A stretch of DNA of 64,000 nucleotides from NCBI GenBank assembly GCA_008704415.1, contig VXIS01000005.1, forward strand, positions 62,001-126,000, written 5' to 3'. Every line of letters starts with the position of its first letter. The first letter of the stretch is position 1. The DNA is from Sphaerosporella brunnea (taxonomy: Eukaryota; Ascomycota; Pezizomycetes; Pezizales; Pyronemataceae). A model generated the notes under the pieces. That model saw only the letters and a program-made list of their open reading frames with translations, searched no databases and was not told the origin of the DNA. This document shows positions 29,025-41,022 of the stretch, in pieces. The position numbers and the translations under genes are program-made.

Positions 29025-32000
29025 GGCTCTGTGTGACCCTCGCTTGTGATGGTGGTGGTGGTGCCCAGGAATCGCTCGGCCTTGGAGAGTCGTTCACTCC
29101 GCGTCGTCGGCGATGGTGGCGGCGGGATTCCCTGTCGCCGTCGGTTGGATGGCGTTCGAGATGCTATGTGCAGCTGTCGGTGGACTTGCACTGTGGTTGT
29201 CACCCGTATTGGTTCAACCACTTGGGTCTTTTCAGCGGATGATCTTGTACTCGCGCAACAGTTGACGGCTGCAGCTGGTTTGGAGAAGGCCGGGAGGTGG
29301 ACGGTCCGTCTTCTTCTGAAGTACACGGGCGACGTTGAAATTCCAGCAAGCCGCATTCCTCCGCGTTGCCCTATGTATGGCTGAAATGGGTTGGATTCGA
29401 TTGATTGGTGCGAGTGGGCGTGAAGAGTATCCTACTTGGTTGAATATATCAAAGGGCAAACGGTTGACCCATCGCGGGAGCGACCCGAATATATGTTACA
29501 GACTGAAAGGACTGGATGGTCCTGGGGGGCCAATGAAGTGCACAGTAAGGAGGGACGCAAAAGTGTGTGTGGGTGAGAGAGAGACAGCGGTGGGGGTTTG
29601 GGGTAGATGCAGTGGAGCGGGTGAAGTGTCAGAGGCTTACACGCAGAGACGGTGGTGGTGGTTGAGATGACGAACAGACGTGCTTTATGGTTTGAGGCAT
29701 GAGTTGTACGGCCAGGCCGGATTTGGATGCATCCAAAGGTAACGAAGTACCTTTCGAGGCAGGTCAAACAATCAGGCCCAGGGGCAGGGAGTGGAATTGA
29801 AGGAAAGGGCAAAAACGATGATGGTTTCCCGGAACGGAGAGGGTGGGGGGGGGGGGGGGGGGTGGGGTGGATTGGTTGAGTGAAATATGGAATACTCCGG
29901 GGAAATAAAAGATATGGGTTTGTTGAGATGGCAGGCACGTTTGTTGTACTGACGCTGCGGTACTAATTACGTGGTACTTGTGTTGCTTGGTCCGAGCTTC
30001 TCAGTTCTAACAGTTTTGCCGGGGGCCCTGGTAGTTTTACAGTTGTCATCGAGTCCTGGTCAAGATGCTGTGAGCTGACCCTCGATGTTATTTGCGGTTG
30101 AACTGGCAGCTGGCGATTGCCGTATGCTGCTCGGGTCGAGCCATGGCCAGCCAGCGGCGATGTTCTGGATTGCAGAACTCCCTCAAGCATAAAATAAGCC
30201 TCCTGTTGGCGTCTGCTCTGTTCCAAAAACCACGTCCAAATAGAACATCTCCAGCTGATCACACCCCTGTCCGTTCTCGTCATCCCGTCCTCCACGGCCA
30301 TTTGATTCCGTCAATCAAATTCACCCGTCACTCGCCTTCGGTGCTGAGATGCTTTTTTCGCGTCGCGTTCAGAGACATCAACACATCAGCCGATGGCGAG
30401 CAACACGAAGACGAAGAAGTGGGTGTGTGTGCGGAGAAACACCCATGGCCACACGCAAGGACGTCCCATGTTACGGACGTTTGTCTCTTCTTCAGGCCTT
30501 GGCTGAGATATGGTGGTGGTGACGCACAAATGCGGACCAGCGCCTGCTGTTTCAGAAACGAACGTTCGGCAAGCAGCGCGGGGTTTATTTTTGGCGTTTT
30601 CAACTTATCAAGTCTCCGCGGCTACCTGCACAACATCAGGCTCGGCAGACAGTGCTTGCATGCATGCCATGGCACCAAGCAAGATAACTAACTCATGCGC
30701 CGTTGGCTTTTGGATGTGTGCGTTGCGCGCATTCAGCATTCTGGTGCTGAAGCACACGACCTTTTGTGACCGTGTGTGATTGCGAGGGCGACTTCTGCAC
30801 TCGGTGGAGTCTCTCTGGTCACTTTGCCTGCTGCAATCGAGCGAAGCACCACTTCTGGCTGCCAAGAGCATGAACCGTTGTGTGCAGTGGCGTGGATCGA
30901 CGCCACAGAAGAAGAAAACGGCAAACGGAAGTGCTTCATTGCCCTAGCCACTGCCAAAATGTCAAAGTGGAGGCAGCCTGATACGCGGCAAGGAGGCGGC
31001 GGAGAGAAAAGGTTGAAACACGCGCTTACATCGTGTTTCCAGCGCAGCCTTGGGATGTGCTCCGCTTACGGTAGTCTAGTAAGCCGATAAATCCAGCGGA
31101 GCGGTTTTTGGGCCCGACTTTTGTGGACGGCTGAAACGCTAGCTGGCCTTGCCGGAAATCTGGGTGTAGGCGCGCTCTCCTTTCCTTTCCTTCTGGCAGA
31201 CCGGCCCCGCCCCCAACAAACTATTGGATTTTGCACATCGGCAATCGAATCGACAATTTGGTTTTATGCATCCCAAATAGTGGCTAAAGACGCAATCAAC
31301 ATCCCGAAACCATCAACCGCAAGCAAACCAGCCAGCCAGCCCTATCCAGAGTACGGACGTAACCACCTAGTAGATACGCCTCTACCTACTTCACCCGGAG
31401 AAACGCGGCTTGCGTCCTAAAATTCATCATTTGGAGGTCTGTTAATTTCCCCAAAAGCTTCTCTATCTGAAGTCAGGAGTTACTCCTTCTGCGCGTGGAG
31501 CGGCTTCCACAAGTTGATGGTTTCAACCGAGTGGGATAATAGTTTATATGTTATTGAAAACTGTTATCAGTAGGTCTGTCGGCACGGTTCGGTCTAGGGT
31601 CTGCGAGCTTCATTGAGCAGCACTCGTCGTGATTCAAAGCGACCAGAACGGTCATCGGGATGTTCCAATAAAACACACAAAGGTGACCGACCTCTGCACC
31701 GTGCGTCCACCTTCGCGTATTAATTAGAGTATGTAGGAGTCTTGCTTTTCCATGCAACTCCCGCCCTCCCGCGTCAAAGTCTCCAGCGGCAGCGTTTCGT
31801 TTATGTTCGGCGCAGGGAAATTAACGACGACGACGACTCAAAGCGCACATATGCAAAATCCCAGGCAGCGGATCACTTTCGAAATTGACGAAATTTACAA
31901 ATTGACGAAATTGCAATCTGTATTTGCATTTGCCGGCAAATATGTACCCACGAGAAACCAGGGCTATCTATAGTATCGAGGCGATAGTGTGGCCTTTCCT

Positions 32001-33375
32001 CTTTTTCAAAAAAAAAAAGGACAACTCTTCTGGAGTCGTCCCTTCTCGCAAAGAAGCCCGTGAGAATGTTTCATCTCTCGATACTGGCATTGCGCTGTTT
32101 TTCATCCCCTTACAACCAGCCGCCGAAACGTGAAGTTTGTGGATAGTAGTTAGCCGCGATGTGTGTTGGCCCTGACGACGCTACTTGCAGTTCGCCGGCT
32201 ACAGACGAACCTCCGTTTAGACCTTCCATGTTGGTCCAATATCAAGCGGCAACTATCTACAATAGCAGAAACTCCCGGACGTCAAAGCCAGGGAGAACCG
32301 TTGTTGATCTACATATGCACTTCAGAGTCGGCGTAGGAGATGTGCGCAACCCATGTTGCCGGGATTCTGGTTGTTTTAGAAAGATACCCTGGGACGTCGA
32401 CGTCGCGTCGGCCGGAGCCTTATGGAAGCAGGGGTCTTCAAACTACCGAGGTGCGAAGAAGTAGGAAAGTTGTGCCTACAGCGTGCCGCTTTTCACATAT
32501 AAGATTAAGCCTTCATAAAAATCTCTCCACCCGTCTCTGTAAGACAGCTTCCGACAGACTTTTGTGTCCAATAACTTTTATACCCCACATCCGGCTGGTG
32601 ACAATGCCGATGGGGCTCTGCAGGGCTTCGGCGTGTTACAAAGAGCCGATTGTGGTCCCGATTCCGTTCATGTATTATCTCGTCTGTTGATACGACCTCA
32701 ACGGCCTGGAATTGATTTCGAAGTGCACAGCTACCCCTTGCAGCCTTTCCAAACACATGCAGTGCCACTCTGAGTACCCTAAGAGCCCCTCTCTGTAAAA
32801 GAAACTTCTTTCAGTTTGAATCGGTGGGCATGCGGATCGAAGCATCTGCACTTCGACCAGGTGGACACTCGAACTGGTGTCCCAACAGCACGTGCCTCTT
32901 TAGTCCCTTCCTCAAGTATAGAGTACCATGGTTTAGCATGTTTGTGCCGCGGGCGCCCGCATTGATCGAGGGTAGTTATGTGCCAGATGCTCGCTCAACG
33001 CAAGGAGTGCGGAACGTATTACAGGTGATCATTGCATGAACCGGGTATTCGAGCTTGTACGTTCGTTTCAGCGCTCGGCTATCAGCGTCATTGCTCAATG
33101 GGGCATCTTTCGAAATACGGATCCTCCCCCCCCCCCACTAAAGCTTAAGCTCCTCTTAGGGATCACATTGCTGGGAGTAAAGATGTGATTCCGCGTACAT
33201 ACTAAGTACTTGGTAGCATATCGCATCCGGATCTGTGGCGTGTAACAAAGTGACAGCTTCAAGGAAGTGCTATTCTGGTATCGTCGCCGGCGCAGCGGTT
33301 GGGCATGGCTGGCCAGTTGTGCACGGGTTTTGACGTCCAGTCGCAACGCACCTGAACAACAACACCACCCCTACA
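29025..33375. other. Gene-poor stretch of about 4.3 kb
   Basis: No convincing gene. It starts with the promoter of the minus-strand membrane-protein gene. A G-run lies at 29846-29860 and a C-run at 33126-33137. Frames of 80-200 codons (for example 30092-30691) show no motifs, splice signals or conserved character. An AAATTGACGAAATT repeat occurs at 31880-31910. Confidence 0.4.
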
Positions 33376-33752
33376 ATGCCGCAACGACGCAATAAAAAGG
33401 CCGAGAAGTACGAGGATCGGGAGGAAAAAATAGCCAAAGCGCTCAAGTGCCTTGAGGAGCATTTAGAGGCGAAGATAAAGCATGTGGCAGACCATTGGGG
33501 GATCCATAGGAACACCCCTCCGGTCACACTCGTCCAGCCAGAGAAGCCCATCAGGATGAGCGAACCCTAACCCAGGGGAGGAGAACGAAATGATACGCTG
33601 GATTGAGGATAGAGACGCGTTGGGGATCGCACCACGGCATAAGAATGTGCGGCAGATGGCACTTGAGATCGTGAAATGGCGTGGGGGACAGACAACCCCA
33701 GGCAACTATCGGCGATCACTTCTTAGCACGCTTCTTGAGAGGTCAGTATAAA
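33376..33752 (+). pseudogene. Pogo/Fot1-type (DDE_1) transposase, N-terminal remnant
   Basis: The ATG at 33376 opens MPQRRNKKAEKYEDREEKIA, followed by an HTH-like segment (IKHVADHWGIHRNT) resembling the psq DNA-binding domain. Frame changes near 33520-33585 lead to GEENEMIRWIEDRDALGIAP and NVRQMALEIVKWRG. This matches the start of the CENP-B-like second DNA-binding domain in fungal pogo transposases. The frame stops at 33752 and no DDE catalytic part follows. Terminal repeats were not found. Confidence 0.55.
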
Positions 33753-34457
33753 GGTAGCTCGAGCTGTGGAACGCGATAGAGTGGTAGAGATGAACGTCAA
33801 TACAGTAAAGTAAGGACTACTTCGCTGTGCATGCTCCCCCATCCCGGGGGGTAGATACCTGAGCCATGAAGTATCACTCGCTGGATTTCCTTCCTTTCTT
33901 CGGGAGTTTGGAGTTGTTTCTTTCACCTATATGCAATCACCGCTCTTGCTCTCTTCGCTCTCAGATTTTCAGGTTGTCTTATGGGGTATTGCGATATGCG
34001 TCCCTTTGATGTGCTGGCAAACCCGTCGCCGCACAACATGCGCATCCGTCGACGGGTACAGCCAAAAGTCGGGCAACCTTCCTAAAACAGTAGTGAATCC
34101 GAGTGGCAAAGCACGCGTTTTAGGCTGGTTAGGGAATCTGAGTATTAAAAAACAACAATGCCAGCTGGCCATTGTGTGGCGAATGTGGCTGGAAACCCAC
34201 GATACCTTTTCAGGAAGGGTGTCCGACCCATACCGCTCACATAAAGCGAGTGAGAGGTGGGGGCGGAGAGTGCCAGATCGGAGTTTATCCACGTCTGTTG
34301 TGGGAGGTGCGGGACAAAGACACTGCGGCTCATAGCGGATAGTCAAAATCCAGTGAACAAAACGGTATTGTCTATTGTGCGCCAGTTTTCGCTCACTGGT
34401 GCGTCCAAAATGCCTCTTGTGATTAGATAAGGCTGTGTCATCGTGTGTTACCATCAA
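33753..34457. other. Intergenic upstream of tRNA-Tyr
   Basis: No recognisable gene. It could include more of the transposon remnant to its left. Confidence 0.4.
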
Positions 34458-34543
34458 CCCTCTGTGGTGTAGTTGGTATCACACCGGACTGTAAATTCAA
34501 AGTTGTGATCCGTTGGTCACCGGTTCGACTCCGGTCGGAGGGA
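34458..34543 (+). tRNA. tRNA-Tyr (anticodon GTA) with 13-nt intron
   Basis: 86 nt. The acceptor pairs CCCTCTG with CGGAGGG (one T-G pair), with discriminator A at 34543. The A box is TGGTGTAGTTGG and the B box GGTTCGACTCC. The anticodon GTA is at 34491-34493, and a 13-nt intron (34495-34507) follows position 37, the standard site and usual state for eukaryotic tRNA-Tyr. A T-run terminator follows at 34552. The mature sequence is identical to the copy at 42235..42320. Confidence 0.95.
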
Positions 34544-35110
34544 GTTGATTGTTTTTTTTTGCCTTGCTTTTGTCCTCAAATTTTACCGACGGGGAAATCC
34601 GCATGCCTACCAATTCCAGAAAACCGGATGTAACTTGATGACCGAAATAAGGAGGTGGATGTCTTCAGGAGATCGGTTCCTACATATCTACGTGTCGCAA
34701 GCCTTGTGGTATTTCATATTTCAAACATTTGTAGAACGTATTGCCACATCAACATCAACGTTTGCATATCATTAAAGCCGCAGGTTCTTACGTGTCGGAA
34801 AAAACAATACTTGCAGGTTTTGAATGAAGCCCGAGCCATAAGACAAACTGAGCATGCGTGTCAGTTTCCTGCCTGTTTACTTCAAATCATGCTTATTCAT
34901 CACTCGGAATTTCCTTTGACCGGTCAAGCAGCCCGCTCTGGGGATCGTCCCCCATTCGGGCCGGTTGGGAGCGAACCAAAGCCGGCTAATGTCCACTGTC
35001 CGGAAAAGTCCAAATTGCAAGCCGCACCGCATATGCGAAACCTCCGTATTTTGTTTGTTTTGTTTTAATCATATTGTATTCGGCCGCTTGCGGCCATGAC
35101 ATATGTAAAA
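34544..35110. other. Intergenic, no gene recognised
   Basis: Includes the TTTTTTTT pol III terminator of tRNA-Tyr at 34552-34559. No gene seen. Confidence 0.4.
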
Positions 35111-35790
35111 AGAAAAGACTATGCTACCCCTTCGGCAGAGCCGACTACTGAGGCCTGCGGCTCTTCTAAGGAAACAGACTAAAATAATCGCACCAAGGAA
35201 ATTCGTGAAGTGTCATAAGGAAAGATCTCAACACAGGACGCCTCTGTCAGGCCATGCCCCAACCTTGGTGGTGCTTAGGAAATCCATAACGGCCTCCGTG
35301 CACCTGTCATCAGCGAGCAGGGCGGAGGTGGCCGTCGCCGGCCAGCGCTTCCGCCCTCCTCCCTTCGTTGCATTCAAAACCCTCCTCCAGAGGACCCTCT
35401 GCGCGTCCTTCCACCGCTTGCAAAACTTGAAGAGGTGGTCCCGTGTCTGGACAGCACCACTACCGCACCACCAGCATCTGTCGTCTGTGCGTCGGCCCGT
35501 CTTGCGGAGGTATGGGCCTGTAGGAGCCTTGCCGGTCCGGAGCTGGTAGAAGCGGGACGCCAGCGACTTCCTTGTTTTGGCTGCGGTGGGGTCACGCTTC
35601 TTTCGTTGTCGGTAGTACGTTTTGGCGGTGCAGTGCTTGGCCAGCCATGCGTCTCTGTCCCGAGTTCTTGCCTGGGTGGTCTGACGGCCGACCGCCGCAA
35701 GCGACGTGATGCCGAGCACTTCAGAGGCCTCTGCCGGGGACTGGCTGCTGGCTGCCTCCTTGGCAAAAGCGAAACCTCCGTACCCGTGCT
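35111..35790 (-). mobile_element. 5'-truncated non-LTR retrotransposon (Tad/I-like LINE), 3' end only
   Basis: On the minus strand, from about 35780 to a stop at 35228, the frame encodes SLASRFYQLRTGKAPTGPYL, then DDRCWWCGSGAVQTRDHLFKFC and TEAVMDFLSTTKVGAWPD. A CxxC...HxxxxC zinc-binding segment after an RxGxAPTG stretch is the C-terminal domain that follows RNase H in fungal Tad-like LINEs. The reverse transcriptase, endonuclease and RNase H domains are absent, as expected from 5' truncation at insertion. About 120 bp of 3' UTR may follow. The frame that remains is unbroken, which suggests a fairly young fragment. Confidence 0.75.
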
Positions 35791-36999
35791 TCTAGAAAAT
35801 CAGTCCACTGGTTTCAGTTGCGGACGGTGTTCCGTCCGACTCGATCTTACAAGATATCATGCACAATTGACTGCCACGTGGGAATGGACGCAATGTTCCG
35901 GCAATCTCTTTATTTGTGCCGCGAGGATTGTGAATCTCGGCCTGCCGACGTCTCTCAATTCTTACTCTTATATATCGCGACGGGAGATCACGGATTATCT
36001 GGATGTTCCCAATTCCGACTCCTCCCCCGACACATAATTCCGCGTCACTGTATAGCACTCGCTAACGGAAGTGCCGGACTTCGCTTCTGACTTCCCGTGT
36101 TTCCAAAAGCGGCCAAGGCTGAGGAATTGAGTGACCTACTCTACAAGAGAGGGTCCGGATAGTGATTTGTATTCACTCAGCGGGGGCGGCTTCAAGTTTC
36201 CTGGCTCACTCTTGTTCCTGTCTCTATCAATGCAACACAAATGCATATTCCACAGCCCATCCATGCTACCTGACCGCTGCGACCAGCCTGTAATTCATAT
36301 GTATCCAGTGATCTGTCTGTGCTGCCGCCAATGAGCCCCCCCAATCCGCTGCTGCTGCGTTCCATCAATGCCGCTCTCAACAAGGCCGGGTCCATCTAAT
36401 TATGCTCCTGCGCGCCGTCCGTATCATTTGCAATTTGACCGAGCCTCTGACGATGTTGCAGCCCTCCGTTAGCCGCTGGGAAGGAAGCTCTGCGTGTGCG
36501 AGCGGGAAGGAGTTCATTTTTGTTCAATTGGCCCCCCGCACAACCGCCAAGCTGGCTTTCTGTTGTGCCACCGGTGATCCTCTCAATTTTATCCAGATGG
36601 CCCATAGATTAACTCGCGATAGCAACCCTCCTCCCGTGGTGCTCTATCCGCCACCCCCACGTATTGTGGTTAGAGCTGCTTACATATTCTAGATGCCTGC
36701 ACGAAAGGGGGGCCTGTATCTCTTTCGTCTTGGTCAGCACTGTTGACCGTTCTTCCTCGCCCTCAACAACTCGAAGACTTAACAATAAAGTGCGGCTCTC
36801 GGGCACGTGCCACTACAAGCGAGCCTCGCCTCGACACACTGTGCGCGTCGCGTCGCGTTTCCTCAACACCTCACCCCACCACCACTAACTACAACATTCA
36901 CCTCTCCGCCTTACCGCTAGCCATCACCAACCCGCCCACGATACTCGACGAAACACAATCCTCGAGTGCCACATCTATCTCCACTCCAACGCCACCACC
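35791..36999. other. Intergenic; promoter and leader of the PCI-domain gene at the right end
   Basis: No gene recognised in about 1.2 kb. The last 150 bases are C/A-rich (CACCACCAC words), typical of a fungal 5' leader before the ATG at 37000. Confidence 0.45.
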
Positions 37000-38752
37000 A
37001 TGCCACCAGCTCCTCGCCGCGGTGGCTCACGGACATCCAGCCGGTCCAACACCCCCCTCAGCCGCACCAACAGTCGGTCCAGCGCGCCAGCGCGCCGCCC
37101 CACCTCATCCACTCCGCCAGTGATCCTCGCCTGGACATCAGCAATCAAGCAGGCGCTCTCGCAGAAGCGACCACGTCTACTGCACGACCTTCTCACGCTC
37201 AAGCTGGTGCAGCTAGTCAGCAAAAAGCCGTATCCAGCGCTGCGAAAAGAAGCGCGAGAGTTAGGGGACCGGTTCGCAATCGAGACGGTGATCGACCAGG
37301 AGATGGGCGACGACTGGAAGTCGCTAAACAGCATGCTGGTCGCGTACCTGTGGTTCCTGGAGAGCGCGGATCCGAATATGATTATGCGGAAACGGCCGAG
37401 TTATAAGGAGGAGACGATGACGTACTTTTCTCGCATGGTTGAATATCTCAAGTACGCCCGCTCGATCTTCGGTGGGGATAAGCAGTCTGACCGGCGAGTA
37501 GAGCGTTCAATTCGGCGTTTAACCACCCGGACGGCGCAATCCTATCGTTTACGGCGACCCTCATGGCGAAATGGGCGTGCCTGACCGCCGTCGCCGTCGA
37601 CCAGCTATTAGGCGACCCGCACATGAAAGCCAGTAAAGACCTCGTCAACCCGCTTCTCCGGACCTTCAATATCGCCCTTTCCGGCGAACGCACACCGTAC
37701 ACCTCGCCCAACCAGACGCTGAAAAAAGCGGCGCTGGTAGACCTCGGAAACTGCCTCTTCCGCCTGTACTACAAGGTTCCTCCACCTCCGCCCACTCCAG
37801 CAGCAATAGCCAATACTAAGAAAGCACCCACCCGCAGCTCAACGAAACCAGCATGATCCCGACGCTGCAGGACCACATAACCGCTGGCCAGCTGCCGCTA
37901 TCATACCCATACTTCCGCAACCCAACACTCTGCACCTTCTTCTACTACCGAGGCATCTCACTTCTCCGCAGCTGCGCCTTTATCTCGGCACACCAAGCGC
38001 TGCAAGACGCCTACAGCATCTGCCACCCAGGCTACATATCCCACCGGCGGAAAATCCTCATCCCGCTCCTCGCCAGCAGCATCTTGAGCGGTCTCTTCCC
38101 CCGCCCAGAACTCTTTAACCGTCCCGAAAGCCCCGACTTAGCAGAACTCTTCCTTCCGCTCTGCTACGCAATCCAAAAAGGCGACTTCCGCGCCTTCCGC
38201 CACGCAATGGGCATCGAGGGACCAGCGCGGTGGAAGTACACGTGGTGGGAAGAAAACCGGCTCCTCCATATCCTCGAGGGCCGCGCCAACATCCTTCTGT
38301 GGCGCTCGCTGATCCGCAAAATCTGGCTCCTCACCTGCTCCCCGCAGCAAAAGCAGCAGATCGTGCGCATCGACGACATCCTGGCGTGCGCAGTCGCACT
38401 ACACAGAAAGGAACCACACGACATCGGCCCCGCCCCTAGCAGCGACCCGCACGGAGTCGCTGATCCCGCAAGCTGGTGGTTCCAGGACTCCGGCGGCCTG
38501 CGCCTGGACCGCATCCAGGTCGAAGGCATTGTCCTTAGCCTCGTCGACCAGAAGCTCATCCGTGGGTACATGCTCCGCCAGAGCGGTGGGCAAAGCACGT
38601 GGCTGGTGCTTAGCAAGACGGGAAACCCGTTCCCGAGTCTGTACCAGACACTCCTGGCACGGCAGCCGGTGCCCGGCGCGAGTGCGTCGCGCCAGTTGGC
38701 TGGTGGTGGCAGGGTGGTGAGAATGAATGGGGTTAAGGAGATTGGGCAGTAG
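37000..38752 (+). CDS. PCI-domain protein of the Csn12/Thp1 (PCID2) family
   Basis: Exons 37000..37451, 37502..37775 and 37838..38752 give 546 residues. A Ser/Arg/Pro-rich N-terminus of about 45 residues is followed by helical repeats (WTSAIKQALSQKRPRLLHDL, MAKWACLTAVAVDQLLGD). The region FRNPTLCTFFYYRGI to CHPGYISHRRKILIPLL comes next. The C-terminal winged helix (LDRIQVEGIVLSLVDQKLI, GYMLRQ) ends in LSKTGNPFPSL, the hallmark close of Csn12/PCID2 proteins. This family acts in the TREX-2 mRNA export complex (Thp1/PCID2) or beside the COP9 signalosome (Csn12). The match does not decide between these. Intron 1 (50 nt) has a perfect CTGAC branch 12 nt before its AG. The gene is tail to tail with the histidine phosphatase. 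Confidence 0.85.
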
Positions 38753-39336
38753 TTTTTTTTTTTTTTTCTATCATGGGGATGGGGGGAGGAGTAAGTTTTA
38801 GGGAGGGGGACAGTACATATTTTGTGGAGGAATGGGAGGGGGTAATGATATTTATTGCACTTTTTGACACTTGTATATTGTACTGCTTCCATTGTTTTTT
38901 TGTTTTTTTTTTTTCTTTTTTTTTTTTTGCGATCTTGGTGATGGGTAAATTTACGGGACCAACGTCACTCATTAAGATTCAAAAAAATTATGCTGAATTT
39001 TGCCAAATACCCCAACCAACCCAATCATGATGGTATCCCGAGTATCAACCAGAGCAAACAAAAACCCAGCAGACAAAAACGACCCACCGAAGTATGGTAT
39101 AACGAAGTCAGTACAAAAAAGTCAGTAATAAGAGGCGATGATGATAAAAAATCCAACCAGATAAAAAAAGAAAAAGAAAAAAAACGCCAATCCGCCGTAG
39201 CAGATATGAATGGATACTAGCTAATACACGGTCAGAGATGAAAAAAAAAAAAAAAAAAGACAAAAACATCCGACTCAAAATGACAAAAGAAGACCCCATG
39301 CTTTTAAAACCAACGCCACTGTCGATGATTAACTAA
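38753..39336. other. Intergenic between convergent genes
   Basis: 3' flanks of the PCI gene (plus) and the histidine phosphatase gene (minus). T-runs at 38753-38768 and 38896-38928 and an A-run at 39240-39258 are the main content. Confidence 0.45.
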
Positions 39337-41022
39337 CTACTCGGTACTATTCCAATGCGCCTCCCTACCCACCGTCCACCGACGTTTACTGGGCCGATCC
39401 CAAGCCTTCGCGGACCACAATCCGCGGGGCGGCTCCACGTCGCCGTCAAGTGTGCATCCACTCCGCTCCTCAGGAACAGCCGCAACCTGTTTCTCGCGCA
39501 CCGACAGCCCCTCGAGTCCGGCGACAATATCGCGTTTCTCGTCTTCGTAGTCTTCGACAGCGGGCGCCCACTTCTCGGTGTTAACCGACCGCTCGCGGTC
39601 CTCGGGCCGCGGCATCGTCCAAAGTCCTGTCGGCCGCGACGTGTCGTTGCCTTGACTTACGCTGCGGTGGGTTTTGAGGCAGCCCTGGATTGCGGCTGGA
39701 GAGTAGCCGCTGCCTGTAAGCACGAAGGAACCCAGGCCTGAGGAGTTACGCGGGCGTGGGCAGAGAAAGGGAGAGACGGGAGGCGTGGGGACGGAGGGGG
39801 AGCTGGCGCTGTTGCTGGGGGGCGGTCGCATGTGCTCGGTGTTTGCGGTGAGTTTGAGGGAGTAGCCGAAGGGCAGCGCAGGTGGGAGCTCTTCCTTCGC
39901 CGGGGTGCGAGAGGGCTCGGGTGGGGTGGGAGAGAGTACGCCCATTGAGAGCGAACAGATCCCGATGTCGATGAGTACGGGCTTTTCGGTGATTGCGCCG
40001 AGGAGGGCGTTGCATCCGGCGCCGTGCGTGACTACAATCACCACCGTCTCGATGTTTGTCTCCTCATCCATGTCAGTGTCTGACAATGGTGGGGTGAGGT
40101 TCCCGCAGATCTCGGCATGGGTATCTTGCTGCTCCGCTGCGGCCTTTTTCTTGGCCAGGCGTCGATTTAGTTGGGCCGAGGTGGTGGAGGTCGCCATGCT
40201 GGGCAGGGTGTCGTGGTAGTACCACATCATGCGCTTCCAACCGCTGCGGAAGCGCTTGTGCATCTGGCTCCACTCCTCGCCCAGGTCAGCGCCTTGGCCG
40301 AACCGCGTAGATTCCCATGCATAGTCGAAATCGACGTATTCCTTTGCCTGAGAGACGTAGCCATGAGGGATCGGGCCACTGGGGGAAACCGCGTACGACG
40401 GCGAAGGTGGCACAAACCCGCCCGTCATCGATGTGGGCAGTAGAGACAGATCGTAGGCTGAATGGGTAATGTTTGCGGAGATGCCAGCAGGGACGCGCAT
40501 GTACTCGTTTTTGGCAGTGTTGACCATGAGAGACGGCGCTGGCGGTGGAGTGATGTCCGAGTAGTAATCCATAGTCATCCACTCCCCGAGCCAGGCGTCA
40601 AGCCGCAATACGGGCTTTGTGAAACGCTCAGGATCATCTGAGGTGTTTGCATGGAATGTCAAGTGCCCATCCTCGTCCTGGCCCCAGTGCGCTTCCGTCA
40701 CCACCTGGTGGTGTTGTTGGGCCAGTCCGGAAGCTATGGATACCGATGTCTCGATACATCGCAGGAACGGCGAGCTGTGAATCACGATCCTGGTTTGTTT
40801 CCGCTTTTTGTGGGGTGTCTGCCGTGCTTGCTCTCTGAGAAGGGTGGCAATACGCACGCCCAGATTGCGAGCTTGGATCCAACCGCTGTACGTCAAGGGT
40901 GTATCGTACGGCGTCGCAGAGGACTGCGACCAATCTTTATCGGCGGCGTCGAGGCGGGCGCCATGGCGAACGATGAAGACGGTGGAAGGGACTGAAGTAG
41001 AAGTAGTAGTCGTTCCGGGCAT
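39337..41022 (-). CDS. Histidine phosphatase superfamily (phosphoglycerate-mutase-like) protein
   Basis: An intronless frame of 561 residues. The catalytic RHG motif lies in TVFIVRHGARLDAADKDW (His about 20). A GWIQARNLGVRIA helix and the Arg motif SSPFLRCIETSVSIA come next, and the second catalytic His is in VVIVVTHGAGCNALLGAI. The order and spacing match fungal two-His phosphatases near the UBASH3/STS branch. Long low-complexity inserts rich in Pro, Ser and Thr separate the blocks. The C-terminal region has two GLW motifs (GLWTMPRPEDRER and GLWSAKAWDRPSKRRW), perhaps short docking elements. The substrate is unknown; a true glycolytic mutase is unlikely given the size and inserts. The ATG at 41022 is the first in frame and sits just before the catalytic strand. 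Confidence 0.87.
   Translation of the reverse strand: MPGTTTTSTSVPSTVFIVRHGARLDAADKDWSQSSATPYDTPLTYSGWIQARNLGVRIATLLREQARQTPHKKRKQTRIVIHSSPFLRCIETSVSIASGLAQQHHQVVTEAHWGQDEDGHLTFHANTSDDPERFTKPVLRLDAWLGEWMTMDYYSDITPPPAPSLMVNTAKNEYMRVPAGISANITHSAYDLSLLPTSMTGGFVPPSPSYAVSPSGPIPHGYVSQAKEYVDFDYAWESTRFGQGADLGEEWSQMHKRFRSGWKRMMWYYHDTLPSMATSTTSAQLNRRLAKKKAAAEQQDTHAEICGNLTPPLSDTDMDEETNIETVVIVVTHGAGCNALLGAITEKPVLIDIGICSLSMGVLSPTPPEPSRTPAKEELPPALPFGYSLKLTANTEHMRPPPSNSASSPSVPTPPVSPFLCPRPRNSSGLGSFVLTGSGYSPAAIQGCLKTHRSVSQGNDTSRPTGLWTMPRPEDRERSVNTEKWAPAVEDYEDEKRDIVAGLEGLSVREKQVAAVPEERSGCTLDGDVEPPRGLWSAKAWDRPSKRRWTVGREAHWNSTE

Noticed and set aside
30092..30691. 199-codon plus frame
   Set aside because: Composition and content look random; no domain pattern.
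33931..34335. 134-codon plus frame next to the pogo remnant
   Set aside because: Does not resemble the rest of a transposase; no domain seen.
34445..34633. Short frame shared with 42067..42345 (TLCGVVGITPD)
   Set aside because: The similarity is caused by the two tRNA-Tyr genes, not by a protein family.
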